The notes under the pieces were generated by a model. That model ran no database searches and had not been told where the DNA came from. It saw only the letters and a list, made by a program, of their open reading frames with translations. A stretch of DNA of 64,000 bases from Ovis canadensis (lineage: Eukaryota; Chordata; Mammalia; Artiodactyla; Bovidae), in the NCBI RefSeq assembly GCF_042477335.2, contig NC_091255.1, positions 26,204,501 through 26,268,500 of the forward strand. The letters run 5' to 3'. The position numbers were made by a program, and so were the translations under genes. Numbering within the stretch: the first letter of the stretch is position 1; every line of letters begins with the position of its first letter. Of the stretch, positions 13,801 to 23,951 are shown piece after piece.

Positions 13801-16800
13801 ATCTGTGTCAGTTTGCAAATTTTAGAAGTTTTTAGTGAGGAAGGTTAGAAAAGTTTTGAAGTCAACTGAATAGATACCATTAAACACACAAAAAAATGAC
13901 ATTATGCTTATACCTCCTGAATTACATTATGAATGAGATGCTTACATGTTTTCACCGCAAAATGACTGGGTGTATTTTCTCTGATGATGCAATCTGTGAA
14001 AATGTATGACAAAATCAAAATCTAACTGTGATTTTCAAAATACAGTGGGAAAGTGTATTGTATACCTTTCACATCCAACAATATTTTTAAGTAAAAGTGA
14101 TGAGCACGGGCACCTCATATTCATTTTAGTTCTTGAAGATTTGACAAATCATTTACAGAGTTTGCTTCTGTCACAACTACAAAGTGTCATGGACAGTTCT
14201 GAATCTCAAAAACTCAAATCTACAACCAACTACTTTAATTACATCAGATGCAATTGAAGCAGATGGCTGCCTACATTTATCCTAAAACCCAAAAATCTAT
14301 TCTCTCCAAAGGCAAATTTATATTCCTTAAATTTATTAGTAGATTTCTTTATTAGATAAGTTTAATAATTAATAGAGCCCATACCTTTTAGAAGCAAAAA
14401 ACACAAAAAAACCCCACAAAGTAACATTTAATTGATGAAAACACCCAAGCTGAGAAAGATCACAAGTCAATTAAAGGAGTTTTCTTACCCAGGTGGCATT
14501 CCTGGCATAACTGGTGGCATTCCTGGCATCAGAGGAGGAACACCTGGCATTAATGGAGGTATGCCTATAAATAAGAATTTTCACCAAAAAGAAAACATAC
14601 AAAAAGTTAAGAGGGAAAAATTAATACTTCTAATCTGTATCAATGAAGACTTGAGAATGTTAAGTTGTAAGAGGCCTTAGGTGCTACCTGGAGGCATTCC
14701 TGGTGCTCCTGGAACCGGTGGTAGTCCTGGTTGTGCCATTGGGGGGATATAACCTTGCTGAGGCTGAACAGGCTGCGGTTGAAATGAAGTCGAAGCTGCA
14801 GAGTCATCATCGTCATACTCATCAGAATCATCTTGCTGCTTCTTTTTTTGACTCTCTGCTAAAAAAGGTTCAATTAATTTTTCCCATAGATAAAAAAAAA
14901 GAAAAACAAAGCAAGTGTAAGACATTCAACATTTAAAAACTTTATTTCAACGCAACTAGCTCTTGAGAGGAGAAGGCAATGGCAACCCACTCCAGTACTC
15001 TTGCCTGGAAAATCCCCATGGATGGAGGAGCCTGGTGGGCTGCAGTCCATGGGGTCGCTAGGAGTCGGACACCACTGAGAGACCTCACTTTCACTTTTCA
15101 CTTTCATGCATTGGAGAAGGAAATGGCAACCCACTCCAGTGTTCTTGCCTGGAGAATCCCAGGGACTGGGGAGTCTGGTGGGCTGCTGTCCCTGGGGTCG
15201 CATAGAGTCGGACACGACTGAAGCTACTTAGCAGCAGCAGCTCTTGAGATTTTTTTTGGAAAAAAAAAAAAAAGATCAGCCAACACTGTTCTTTACTCTT
15301 CGAATGGTTTTTCAATCTGTATTAAGCAAGGTTAACATCTTCTCCCTATTCTATGGCAGGCAAAAATCATTTTCCTAAATCAGCTATACTTTACAAAACA
15401 AGCTTCCTATTTCACTCCAAAAGGTAAATTATGACAAAGCAGTCTGACCTCCCTATAATACTTTTCAAAATAAAACATTTCTTAGGTTACTAAGAAGATT
15501 CTATCATTTGGATAGGAGAGGGCTGCAAATACCAAGTCAAATACAGTACTAAAAATTTACAACTAGTGATTTCATAAATCTAAACAAGGTACCTTCATTT
15601 TTAAAGGCCTTAACACTTGCTAAATCTACCTGGAATTCAGTTATGAGCAAAAAAATAATGTATAAAATTATCTAAACAATACCATGTATACAAAATAGAA
15701 TCTATTAATTTCAAACTTAAGACAAAAAAAAAAAAAAAAACACAACCCTCAAAACTGTGGAATTCTGAATAGATCTAATGTGCTGTGCTATGCTTAGTTG
15801 CTCAGTGTGTCTGACTCTTTGCGACCCCGTGAACTGTAGCCTGCTAGGCTCCTCTGACCATGGGGATTCTCCACGTAAGAATACTGGAGTGAATTGCCAT
15901 GCCCTCCTCCAGGGGATCTTCCCAATCCAGGGATCAAACCCAGGTCTCCTGCATCACAGGCAGATTCTTTACTGTCTGAACCACCAGAGAAGCCCAAATA
16001 GATCTAATACCGACCATTAAATTTATACTTGAAAATAGTAATAATACTCTAGAGAAGCTTTATTAAGAAATTTGTTTATTAAGCATGTATCTTAGTATTT
16101 ACCTTGTGTTTTTTGTTCAAGAAGTCGTCTTCTCTCATCCATATCTTTTTCTGGAATACCTTCCATACCATATATTTCCAACTCTATGTCTGTTCTCCCA
16201 GGTATTGCATTTGGTACTGCATCTATTGTCTCTTTATGCACCTAAATCAAAAAACAAATCCATACAAACAAAACACAGGCCTTCCATTAGGTAGACAAAA
16301 GTGCCTCATGAAAGTATTTTTTAAAAAAGAATTTTAAATTACTCATAGACCATTTAGTATAAAGGTTAAGAACAACTGGTTCTATAGTGAGACTGAATTC
16401 AACCCCCCAGCTTTCAAGAGTTTGGGCAAATCGTTTGACCTAAGCCTCAGTTTACTTCAACTAATTTAGTACCTAACTTCTCAGGTTATTTTTAAGATTA
16501 AAAAAAAAAAGCTGTATATAAAAAGCACTTGGCAATGTGTAGCTTATAATCTTGTTTGAATTATTAGCAATAAAGTAATAGTACTACTCAAATCAGGGAA
16601 GTTTGAAGTCTGAATTAAGTAATGTTTACAAAGCCTTATTATATTAACTGTCAGAATAAAGTGAAATTTCCAATGATGTACAAACCACAAAAGTGACATT
16701 TACAATTAGCATTACCCACAGCTAATGAGTCACATAAGGAGCGTAACACTGCCACAGCAGAGAACCTGTCACTATCTCTGAAGGTATTTGATCACAAAAA

Positions 16801-19800
16801 GAAGTTCTTAAGATGTGTTACTGTATAACATTTGAGAATTCAGGACCTTTTTTCACTGTATGGTCTTTGCTAGATCAAACATTTCTAACCCTCAGTGAGT
16901 AACTTCTCCCAATATGGTAAAATCCTGGTCAGTCTTGGTTCCTTCAGCAAAATGTTTTAACTTCGGTTAAAGGATATCAACGTAGTTTGTCTAGATCACT
17001 GGCTTCAACTGGAAGCTTATCAGAAATGCAAAATTCTCAGGGCACACCTGAGTCCTTCTGAATTAGGAACTCTTGAGTGCAACCATGAATCTAAGTAAGT
17101 CTTCAAGGTGATTCCTTTGCATGTTCAAGTTTGAGAACCACTTTTATAGGGTAAGGGTAATGACTTTGATACAGTTGTCCAAAAACACATTTTTCCTTTA
17201 AGACTCTTTCATAGAACAAAAGAAAGGTAAAGAAAACTGTATTTTCTTCTTAGAGGAGTATCTCAAAGATTTAAAAAACGGAAATACAAATCAAATTTAG
17301 AAATTATCTTATTATGATTAAAAGATCCATGAATAAAACTACTCAATAAATGATGTAATCATTTCCCCCAGGTTTTTCAGAATGTTACTTTTCTTGATGA
17401 TGAACATGAAGTCATCTCTGTTCTTTAAAGAAATATAGCTACATCCACAGACACAGTAACTAGCTTTCATTACACTTCTAAGTGATGAGGGGGAAAAACG
17501 TCTTTTATCTATAAAAACTGGAGCATGTGTCTGATTTAACGGCCATGCTTATGTCACAGGTTGCTATAATATATAAATAGAAAATTTCAATTAAAGACAT
17601 TACCAATAGTTTATCAACTAATCTCCTTCCAGCTTTCATTATATTTCTTTGCTCTTCTCTTATAGTACAACTCCCTGAAATAGTGCCTCGCCTTTCCCTC
17701 TCATTTTCTCTTGCCAGCACTCCAATCAGCCTTTCATCTTCATCATCCTAGGAAAGCACTCCTGGCAAGTAATCAATGACCTCTACTTTGATCAAACCAA
17801 TCTTCGTCCTGTGCCTTCTTGACCTACCACTAGCTTTGACTTAACTGTCTCCTTGAAACACTTCATTTGGCTTCCAGTGCACTAGTCTCTTGGTTTTCCT
17901 ATGTTTTCAATCTTGATTGGTTTATTTTAATCATCTGACCTCTAAATGCTGGGAGACACCCAAAGTGGAGTCCTTGCACCTCTTTTCTATCTATACTCCC
18001 TAAGGACATCTAGTATCATGGCTTAAAATAGCCATCCTTATACCGTATCCTCCCAAACTTCTATCTCCAGCTCCAACTTCTCTAAAGTGTAGACCCATAG
18101 ATTCAACTGTTTATATGCCATCTCCATCTGGATATTCAATAAGACCATCTCAATACTAAAATACTCAAAATTAACATAAGATGATATAGTATTCTCCCCT
18201 GTAAGCCTATTCTTCCGGCAGCTTTCTACACATCAATGGTCATCCCTCGGTATCGAGGAGGAACTGGTTCCGGGACTACCCGCCTCATACCAAGGATGCT
18301 CAAGTCCCTTGTATAAAATGGCACAGTACAGTCACCCTCTACTATCTGTGGATTTCTGCACTCAGTTGATTGTGGGTTCAATCAACCGACTCCCAACTGT
18401 GGTTGGCTGAACCCACAGTCATACCAAAATACCAAGGGGCAATTAACTACCACTGAATTCAACTCATTTTTCACACTGCTCAAGCCAAAAACCTTCAGAT
18501 CATTCTCCACCCCTCACTTTCTCACGTTCCACATCTAACCCATCAACAAATTCTTCTGTCACCATCATCTCTTGCCTCGAATACTCCTAAAGCGGACTTA
18601 CTGCACTCTACAGTCTATTCTCACCCTTACAGCCAAAATGACCCAAAGTACACCAAAGCATGTTACACTTCAATTAAAACCCCCCTTCCATTCAGACTTA
18701 AAGAAACACAGCAGCCGACAAGACCTCCTATATAAAGCACATTGCTGCTCTTCCCTCAGTATAGGATAATACTCTTCATGGAACAGTTTGTCCTTTGCTG
18801 TTTCCTGGAATCTCTCTCTTACCCTCTTTGATCTCTGTTCAGATGTCAGCTTGTCATTCAGGCCTTCACTATCTTTATGGCCCTCCACTATTCCCCTCTA
18901 CCTAGTTTTAGTTCTGTATCAGGTATCAGCATAAGACTAAGTAAACATTTATAGGTTGTTTTCCTCCACAATGTTAATCTAAACATCACAAAAATGACTA
19001 TTTTATTCACTGCTATATATATGGTGCTTCAAACATTGTACAATGCTGTCTTACATGAATGGTAAAGTCCTACATCTGTACTATACAAGTCATCCACCAG
19101 TTACATGTGACTAAGCAATGGAAATGCGGCTATAATGCGACTGAGGAATTTTAACTTTTCATTTTAAAATTTCTTTTTAAATACTGACAGGTAACTAGTG
19201 ACTGGGTTTCCCTCATGGCTCAGCGGTGAAGAATCTGCCTACAATGAAGAACACCTCAGTTCAAGGTGGCACCCTACTCCGGTATTTTTGCCTGAGAAAT
19301 TACAAGGACAGAGGAACCTGGCAGGCTACAGTTCATGGAGTCAAAGAGAGTCAGACAGGATTTAGCAACGAAAAACCAGTGACTGCCACAATGGAAAACT
19401 GTGGATGTAGCAGGCACTTGTATTTCTGAACAGATTTTAAATTACTGATTGGCTTGATAGAAGTGAGAAAGATCTACAAAAACTTATTTTTAAGCTTGGG
19501 GAAGCAATAATCTTGTTTTAATTTACCTCCCTGCCTCCTACCAACAGTAATTTCCAACGGGGATTCCTTCATCTCATGCCTCTCTAGGGTCCAATTACGC
19601 AAAAATTCAGGCAATTCTGGACTGGTAAAGTAGAAGAAATGCTAAATAAAACAGATCTTCAAAAATAAAACTTATTAGATCTTCAGAAGTATAAATAAGT
19701 ATACTAACACATATATATGGAATTTAGAAAGATGGCAATGACGACCCTGTATGCAAGACAGCAAAAAAGACACAGATGTGTATAACGGACTTTTGGACTC

Positions 19801-22131
19801 AGGGAGAGGGAGAGGGTGGGATGATTTGGGAGAATGGCATTCTAACGAGTATACTATCATGTAAAAATCGAATCACCAGTCTATGTCTGACGCAGGATAC
19901 AGCATGCTTTGGGGCTGGTGCATGGGGATGACCCAGAGAGATGTTATGGGGAGGGAAGTGGGAGGGGGGTTCATGTTTGGGAACGCATGTAAGAACTAAA
20001 GATTTTAAAATTAAAAAATAATAATAAAAAAAAGAAGTATAAATTACAAAGCTCCCCCTACTTAGAAATGAAAAGAAACCTAAGTTTTAAATGAAACACA
20101 ATGCTACCCTTCCATGGAATAAATGGTAGAACTAAACCTAGCCCCAGGCAGGCAACAGATTGTAAAATCCTTCAATGGCAGAGTAATGGCAGTTAATTAT
20201 GTACTAATTCTTACAGGAGTAGAACTGGTCAGATTGCCTACAAAACTTAAATCACTGATCTTTGTTTTCTTGCCCAAGTATTGAGGAAATATTTTGTGAT
20301 TTCAGCCTGTCACATATCTAACCTAAGATGAAGATATCAATAACTTAAACGTAAATACTAACAAAAATTCTTTAAACATAGAAAATCAATTGTTTATATT
20401 CTCCATGGCTAAACAACCTTTTTTTAAAAAAAAATTAACTGGTCATCTTATCCAATCTTTTACAATGAACAACAACAACACACAAAAAAAACATCCTTGG
20501 GTTTCAAAAAGAAATTCAAGGTTTTTCCTCCATGTTGTTTCCTAACTATGAGAGTAAAATTAAGAGAGAAAAACTCCTTACCTGCATGCAATGAATAGCT
20601 AAGCCAGGTCCTGTATACAATTTCTTATGACATATATGGCATTTAAAATGCTTTGCTTTTTGGTGCTGTATAAGGATCTTCTCATCATCAAAATCTCTAT
20701 TACAATACCTGGTCACTATTGTTAAGGTACAAAAATACAGCACAATAACATTACTTATAGAAAATAAATGTGCAATTAAAGAGAACACTATTCACTACTT
20801 AACATTAAAAACGGGAAACAGCTAAAACCAAGAGTACTTTGTACAAACTCTGCTTTTGCTATTATATAACTAGAAATAAACCTGCCACTGATTTTGGAAT
20901 TTTCAATGTCCTGGAAGCCCACAATCTCTCTTCACCACACATCTCCGTAGGCAATACAGCTTCGTCAAATTTCAACGTTTACCAGATTTATGCGAAATTA
21001 ACTTCTGTTCAATCTCTCAACATTTACAAACGCAGGTTGTTAATTCCAAGGGATCAATGTTTATTATAAAAAGAAAGTTTATATCGACAACTTCAAGGAT
21101 TAAGTAGAACATAAAAATAATCAGATTAAGAATTTACATTTAGAATTTCACACTAATTTGCAATCTGAAAATAAGTTCACTGCGAGTAAAACTGACCATT
21201 TCCTATAAAAACCCATAAAGTTGCCTGCAATTCCGAATTTATGTTGCCACAGGTTTCATTTAAACTCACAGAAGAGTTACGTTACCGAGAATTAACTCAC
21301 TAATCAGACTTTCCTAAAAGCACTTTAACCATTTTTTAACTATTACCAAAATAAATTCAGTTCTATAGCAAAGCTTTTTAGGTACAATACAATAAATAAA
21401 AACAACTGGAATGTAGTTTATTAACGTTTCCGGGGGGGGGGGGGGAACGCCACGTTTTATTCCTAAAACGGATTTTTTCACTCCTAGAAAGCTAGGTAGA
21501 AAGATAAGTAACCCCACCCTGTTACTTCTCGAAGATTAAGGCGCCAGAGGGCGAGACGCGGAAGCTAGCTCTCCCCACCCTACCCCCCGCAATAAAAAGG
21601 GGGGAAGTGGGGGGGGTCGAAATCATGGTTGACTAACAGAAGCCTTTACGAAACCAGATTCTACCAAAAAAATAAAGTGGGTGACAGACTCCGGAAGCTC
21701 TCTCCTAATCCTCCAGAGTCGATCAGCGTTATTATACTCGAAGAAAAGTCCCTTTGTTGAATCGTCACCAAAACAACGGAGTGTGGCAGGAGAGTCCTCC
21801 GGGGATTCTGTCCTTGGTGATGGGGTCCAAGGCGCCTCAGGGGGTCAACGCTCGCACCAAAGCAAGAACCTCCTGAGTCACGAAGTCCCACGACCCACAA
21901 CTGCCAAAGCCTCTCGCCCCAGGGCCCCTACTTTCTGACAAGTCTTCCCAAATCCAAGTCCAACCACCAAACCACCGACCTCGAGGCCTAGATCCCACTC
22001 TCCGCCATAGGCCGAAGCCAGGCCTCTCCTAGCCAGTCACCACTAACCGGCGCCCCCGCTTGGCCTCGACTTCAAACCGACAAAGGATACCAGCACCATG
22101 GCTTCAACTGCTTCTTCTTCTTGCGACCCAT
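7726..22131 (-). CDS. ZNF207: ZNF207 (BuGZ) zinc-finger spindle protein, complete CDS in 11 coding exons
   Basis: Joined exons (minus strand, 5' to 3'): 22131-22091, 20708-20582, 16241-16103, 14858-14688, 14564-14489, 12850-12780, 11424-11267, 10118-10026, 9031-8789, 8181-8022, 7886-7726. They sum to 1440 nt, or 479 residues plus TGA, close to the human protein (about 478 from memory), and every junction keeps frame. Domains seen: basic start MGRKKKK; two C2H2 fingers (C13/C16/H29/H34 and C37/C40/H53/H58); an acidic stretch near 110-120 (DEYDDDD); a Pro/Gly/Met-rich low-complexity body from about 130; a GLEBS motif at about 365-383 ([19 protein letters not shown]); and a Gly/Pro-rich tail ending GGRY. 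Known of the family: BuGZ binds and stabilises Bub3 through GLEBS, loads it on kinetochores, and binds microtubules and condenses through its low-complexity region. The start is the first codon of the conserved [14 protein letters not shown] peptide. Intron 1 is U12-type. Confidence 0.97.
8022..8181 (-). CDS. ZNF207: ZNF207 coding exon 10 (residues 374-426, second half of GLEBS)
   Basis: 160 nt beginning [11 protein letters not shown], the second half of the Bub3-binding GLEBS motif, then a Gly/Pro/Met-rich segment to MRPPMPPH. Acceptor is tttctag|. Confidence 0.96.
8789..9031 (-). CDS. ZNF207: ZNF207 coding exon 9 (residues 293-373, Thr/Ala/Pro-rich, symmetric phase 0)
   Basis: 243 nt, exactly 81 codons ([14 protein letters not shown] to HPDEDISL). 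The exon is phase 0 at both ends. Its last residues are the first half of the GLEBS motif. Confidence 0.96.
9819..9975. mobile_element. piggyBac-like miniature element (157 bp, TTAA target site)
   Basis: Flanked on both sides by TTAA (9815-9818 and 9976-9979), the piggyBac target duplication. Ends are inverted: CCCTTTAGAGCC at the left, CCCTTTGGACCC as the complement of the right. The interior is AT-rich and non-coding. It sits in ZNF207 intron 8, 50 bp from the exon 8 donor. The family was not identified. Confidence 0.55.
10026..10118 (-). CDS. ZNF207: ZNF207 coding exon 8 (residues 262-292, Ser/Thr-rich, symmetric phase 0)
   Basis: 93 nt, exactly 31 codons ([16 protein letters not shown] to LFPSTAQ), starting and ending on codon boundaries. 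Skipping would keep the reading frame. Donor is |gtacgc. Confidence 0.95.
11267..11424 (-). CDS. ZNF207: ZNF207 coding exon 7 (residues 210-261)
   Basis: 158 nt from [17 protein letters not shown] to KPLFPSAGQ, acceptor ctgcag|, donor |gtaagg. Pro/Ala-rich. Confidence 0.96.
12780..12850 (-). CDS. ZNF207: ZNF207 coding exon 6 (residues 186-208)
   Basis: 71 nt encoding [20 protein letters not shown] and MPP, acceptor taatag|, donor |gtatga. It continues the Met/Pro/Gly repeat of exon 5. Confidence 0.95.
14489..14564 (-). CDS. ZNF207: ZNF207 coding exon 5 (residues 161-184, MPG/MPP repeats)
   Basis: 76 nt encoding [17 protein letters not shown] and a further VMPGMPP unit, ending CCTGG|gtaag. 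It is almost wholly short (L/V/G)MPG(M/V)PP repeats. Confidence 0.95.
14688..14858 (-). CDS. ZNF207: ZNF207 coding exon 4 (residues 104-159) with tandem NAGNAG acceptor
   Basis: 171 nt if the first of two tandem AGs (tagcag) is used, 168 nt with the second; the choice adds or removes one alanine before ESQKKKQQ. The exon holds the acidic run and the start of the low-complexity region ([14 protein letters not shown]), and ends GMPPG across a phase-1 junction. Confidence 0.95.
14969..15238 (+). mobile_element. BOV-A2 dimeric SINE
   Basis: Two tandem units, each with the block GGCAACCCACTCCAGT and GTCGGACAC. Flanked by an 11-bp direct repeat AGCTCTTGAGA (14958-14968, 15239-15249). Inserted in ZNF207 intron 3. 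Confidence 0.9.
15780..15996 (-). mobile_element. Bov-tA SINE
   Basis: Reverse-oriented tRNA-derived ruminant SINE ending in CCACCAGAGAAGCCC on the plus strand. Perfect 12-bp target duplication AATAGATCTAAT (15768-15779, 15997-16008). ZNF207 intron 3. Confidence 0.9.
16103..16241 (-). CDS. ZNF207: ZNF207 coding exon 3 (residues 57-102)
   Basis: 139 nt from [11 protein letters not shown] to LLEQKTQ plus one base. It supplies His58, the last ligand of finger 2, and the charged helix [13 protein letters not shown]. Flanks are tttag| and |gtaaat. Confidence 0.96.
16360..16560 (+). repeat. MIR-like ancient SINE
   Basis: Contains the diverged MIR core (TTTGGGCAAATCGTTTGACC, then CCTCAGTTTA) and a tail resembling AAAAGCACTTGGCA. 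ZNF207 intron 2. Confidence 0.5.
16995..17152 (+). repeat. MER5A-like hAT transposon remnant
   Basis: Ends in GTTTGAGAACCACT with an internal AGGTGATTC, the pattern of the mammalian MER5 family. ZNF207 intron 2. Confidence 0.5.
18236..18440. repeat. Tigger/MER2-like DNA transposon remnant
   Basis: CCCTCGGTATC ... GGTTCCGGGAC and ATGCTCAAGTCCCTTGTATA resemble mammalian Tigger-group non-autonomous elements. A second half-element (CACCCTCTACTATCTGTGGA) follows. Family name is from memory. Confidence 0.45.
19205..19377 (+). mobile_element. Bov-tA SINE (diverged)
   Basis: TTTCCCTCATGGCTCAGCGG head and GTCAGACAGGATTTAGCAAC tail, with 8-bp target duplication AGTGACTG (19197-19204, 19378-19385). 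ZNF207 intron 2. Confidence 0.75.
19697..20032 (+). mobile_element. 5'-truncated ruminant L1 3' end
   Basis: Typical ruminant L1 tail (GGACTTTTGGACTCAGGGAG ... GGGGTTCATGTTTGGGAACG) ending in an A-rich stretch. Perfect 12-bp target duplication AGAAGTATAAAT (19685-19696, 20033-20044). ZNF207 intron 2. Confidence 0.85.
20582..20708 (-). CDS. ZNF207: ZNF207 coding exon 2 (residues 15-56, both zinc fingers)
   Basis: 127 nt, entered after CCAG and ended at ATGCAG|gtaagg. It encodes YCNRDF through HCMQ: the rest of finger 1 and all of finger 2 except the last histidine. Confidence 0.96.
20709..22090 (-). other. ZNF207: ZNF207 intron 1, U12-type (GT-AG subtype)
   Basis: The donor is GTATCCTTT (22090-22082), matching the minor-spliceosome 5' site. 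TACCTTAAC (20729-20721) matches the U12 branch consensus TTCCTTAAC with one change; its branch A lies 13 nt before the exon. The intron is 1382 nt and also holds a run of 14 G (21432-21445, plus strand). Confidence 0.85.
22091..22131 (-). CDS. ZNF207: ZNF207 coding exon 1 (residues 1-13 plus two bases of Trp14)
   Basis: The minus strand reads ATG GGT CGC AAG AAG and continues to TGC TG, then GTATCCTTT. The exon carries Cys13, the first ligand of finger 1, so the finger is split by the U12-type intron. The 5' UTR lies upstream, up to roughly 22390. Confidence 0.95.
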
Positions 22132-22385
22132 AACTGCGCTCTACCGACAAAAAGACGAGAAAACAAACAGGAAAAAAACGACGCGAAGAACAGCTCACTC
22201 TTCCGACCCAACCGCCACCACCGCGTCCCACAGGAAACATCCACAAAATGGCCGACGCCTTCGCTCGCCGCTCTGTCTCCCGTCAGGCTCTGCGGCCGGA
22301 GGAGGTGCCTAGCAGGGTGGTCACGTGACGCAGGCCTCCGTCCTAAGTGGGTGGAGACTCGCGGCCGCGTCGGGCTGCTAGCCAT
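22104..22385 (-). other. Possible upstream ORF overlapping the ZNF207 start
   Basis: ATG inside the YY1-like motif opens 93 codons in another frame, ending past the ZNF207 ATG but before the exon 1 donor. It is relevant only if transcription starts upstream of 22385. Confidence 0.35.
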
Positions 22386-23084
22386 CTTGTCCGTGCTTGC
22401 CGTCTCGGCTTTCGTGTGCGAGCGAGTTCCTCAGAGCTTATTTTTCTTTGTAAAGGGTATGGTGACCTAGTACGCCGAAACGCTCGCGAATTGGAGGGGT
22501 GAGGAGGGGGTGGAAAAGCTGAAAAGATTACCCAGCGTAATTCAGGGTAAATTACAAATAAAGGATAACTGAGACAGCGCCCAGTTTTTCGTTTTGTTTC
22601 ATTGCTCTGATTACTCTTTGCAGTACGCGTGGACGTTTTTCTACTATTGAATCAAAGAAGTCGCAGTCTTAGTCTTGTAACTCACACATTGGTGATGGGT
22701 GCGTAAACTTCGCAGCGTGGTCACCGAGGTGATGGAACTACGAGGTGTTGCGGGGTTTATAGAGCCTTGGTGGTCGTCAGGGTATCAAAGAAGGTTGCCG
22801 AAACGGTGAAGGGGAGCAAGCGAGGTGGAGGAGAAGGTATCTCCCTAAGGGTGCAAAAAGTGCAAGTCTTTGAGCCTGAGCACCTGAAAAAAACGGCTAG
22901 AGGTAGTAAGGTTGGAGCTGGTAGTGAAGGGGCTGATGGCAAGAGATGATGCTGAGGAGGCTGTCAAAGATGACTTCTTGAGATTCTCGAGCAGTCTGAG
23001 AAGTTGGGTTTTATGCTGAAGTCCCTGGGTAGCAACCTGAGTTTTAAGAGGACAGTTTGAGAATAACACAAATAAGAGTATAGT

Positions 23085-23330
23085 TGTATTAGAGTCCAGG
23101 TGCTTGGTATCGCTTTCTACCGCCTATTTGCATGACTTTGGGCAAGCCACTTAAACTTTCTCTGCCTGCACTTACAGCACAGTTTATCTTAGAGAAATAA
23201 CTAGTAATGTAAATTACATGTTCCTATTAAAAGGAAAAAATAACAGCGGATATCCATGAAGCATTTGTGTGCCAGACAAGGTGTAAGTTTTACCTTTCTC
23301 AACAAACCTGTGATGTAGGTACCATTGTTA
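23085..23330 (+). repeat. Ancient mammalian repeats of MIR/L2 type
   Basis: ACTTTGGGCAAGCCACTTAA matches the MIR core. GTGTGCCAGACAAGGTGTAA ... GTAGGTACCATTGTTATCAC matches the widespread ancient repeat often next to it. Confidence 0.5.
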
Positions 23331-23389
23331 TCACCCGGTTAATAAATGAAAACCGAGAGAGCTGAAAAAAAGAGCTTAAGGGAGTTGTA

Positions 23390-23455
23390 GGGAATTCCCT
23401 CGTCGTCCAGTGGTTAGTGGACCTTTAAGATCCTACATGGCATAAATAAATAGAA
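23390..23455 (+). mobile_element. tRNA-Glu-type SINE, internally deleted
   Basis: GGGAATTCCCTCGTCGTCCA and GTGGTTAG head, then directly GATCCTACATGGC; the middle is missing. Confidence 0.7.
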
Positions 23456-23693
23456 TTATCTTATTTTTTGTTTTAGCAAGAATGAATAAAATGCTTTTCT
23501 GCAACTAATATCCTATTTCAGACCAGTTTGATCTTTTATCCAGGTTACTGTCACATTCTCTGACATGCCTCTCAGTCTCCAGTCCACTGTTCTCACTATT
23601 GAGCCAAAATGTTTTATAAAACTCAACTCTAACTCAGCTCCATACTTAACTCTGTGACTGTGTAAATTACTTCAACTCCCCCACCCCACCCAC

Positions 23694-23762
23694 ATTTTTT
23701 TCTGGCTGCACCATGCCTCCTGGAGTGAAAGCATGGACTGCTAACCACAAAAAGGGAATTTT
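23694..23762 (-). mobile_element. tRNA-Glu-type SINE fragment
   Basis: TTTTTTTCTGGCTGCACCAT then AAAGCATGGACTGCTAACCA, the reverse complement of the family with an internal deletion. Confidence 0.55.
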
Positions 23763-23951
23763 TTGTGTAGACTCAGAGTTAGGAATAGAAGGAAAACAAT
23801 ATGAAGAGATATAGAAAACAACCACTGTAAGTCAGGGAGAGAAACTTGGAACAGACTCTTTCCCCACAGCTCTCCAAAGGAACCAACCCAGCTGACAGCT
23901 TGACTTTGGACTTAAAATTCTAGAACTGTGGGACGATAAATTCTGTTGTTT

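Larger units (their letters stand above)
21880..22500. promoter_or_regulatory. ZNF207: ZNF207 CpG-rich promoter and 5' UTR region
   Basis: CpG-dense sequence around exon 1. It holds a palindromic E-box GTCACGTGAC (22320-22329) and a YY1-like CAAGATGGC on the minus strand (22390-22382), about 190 and 250 bp upstream of the ATG. There is no TATA box. The TSS is probably near 22390-22410, by inference from the usual YY1 position. Confidence 0.6.

Noticed and set aside
13982-14080. TGATGATG stretch resembling a C box of a C/D snoRNA
   Set aside because: On the strand opposite to ZNF207, with no D box or terminal stem found.
14979-15221. Frames reading like [13 protein letters not shown]
   Set aside because: Translation of BOV-A2/Bov-tA SINEs; similar peptides recur wherever these SINEs occur.
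21432-21445. Run of 14 G in ZNF207 intron 1
   Set aside because: Homopolymer of uncertain true length; sequencing and assembly are unreliable here, so I draw no conclusion.
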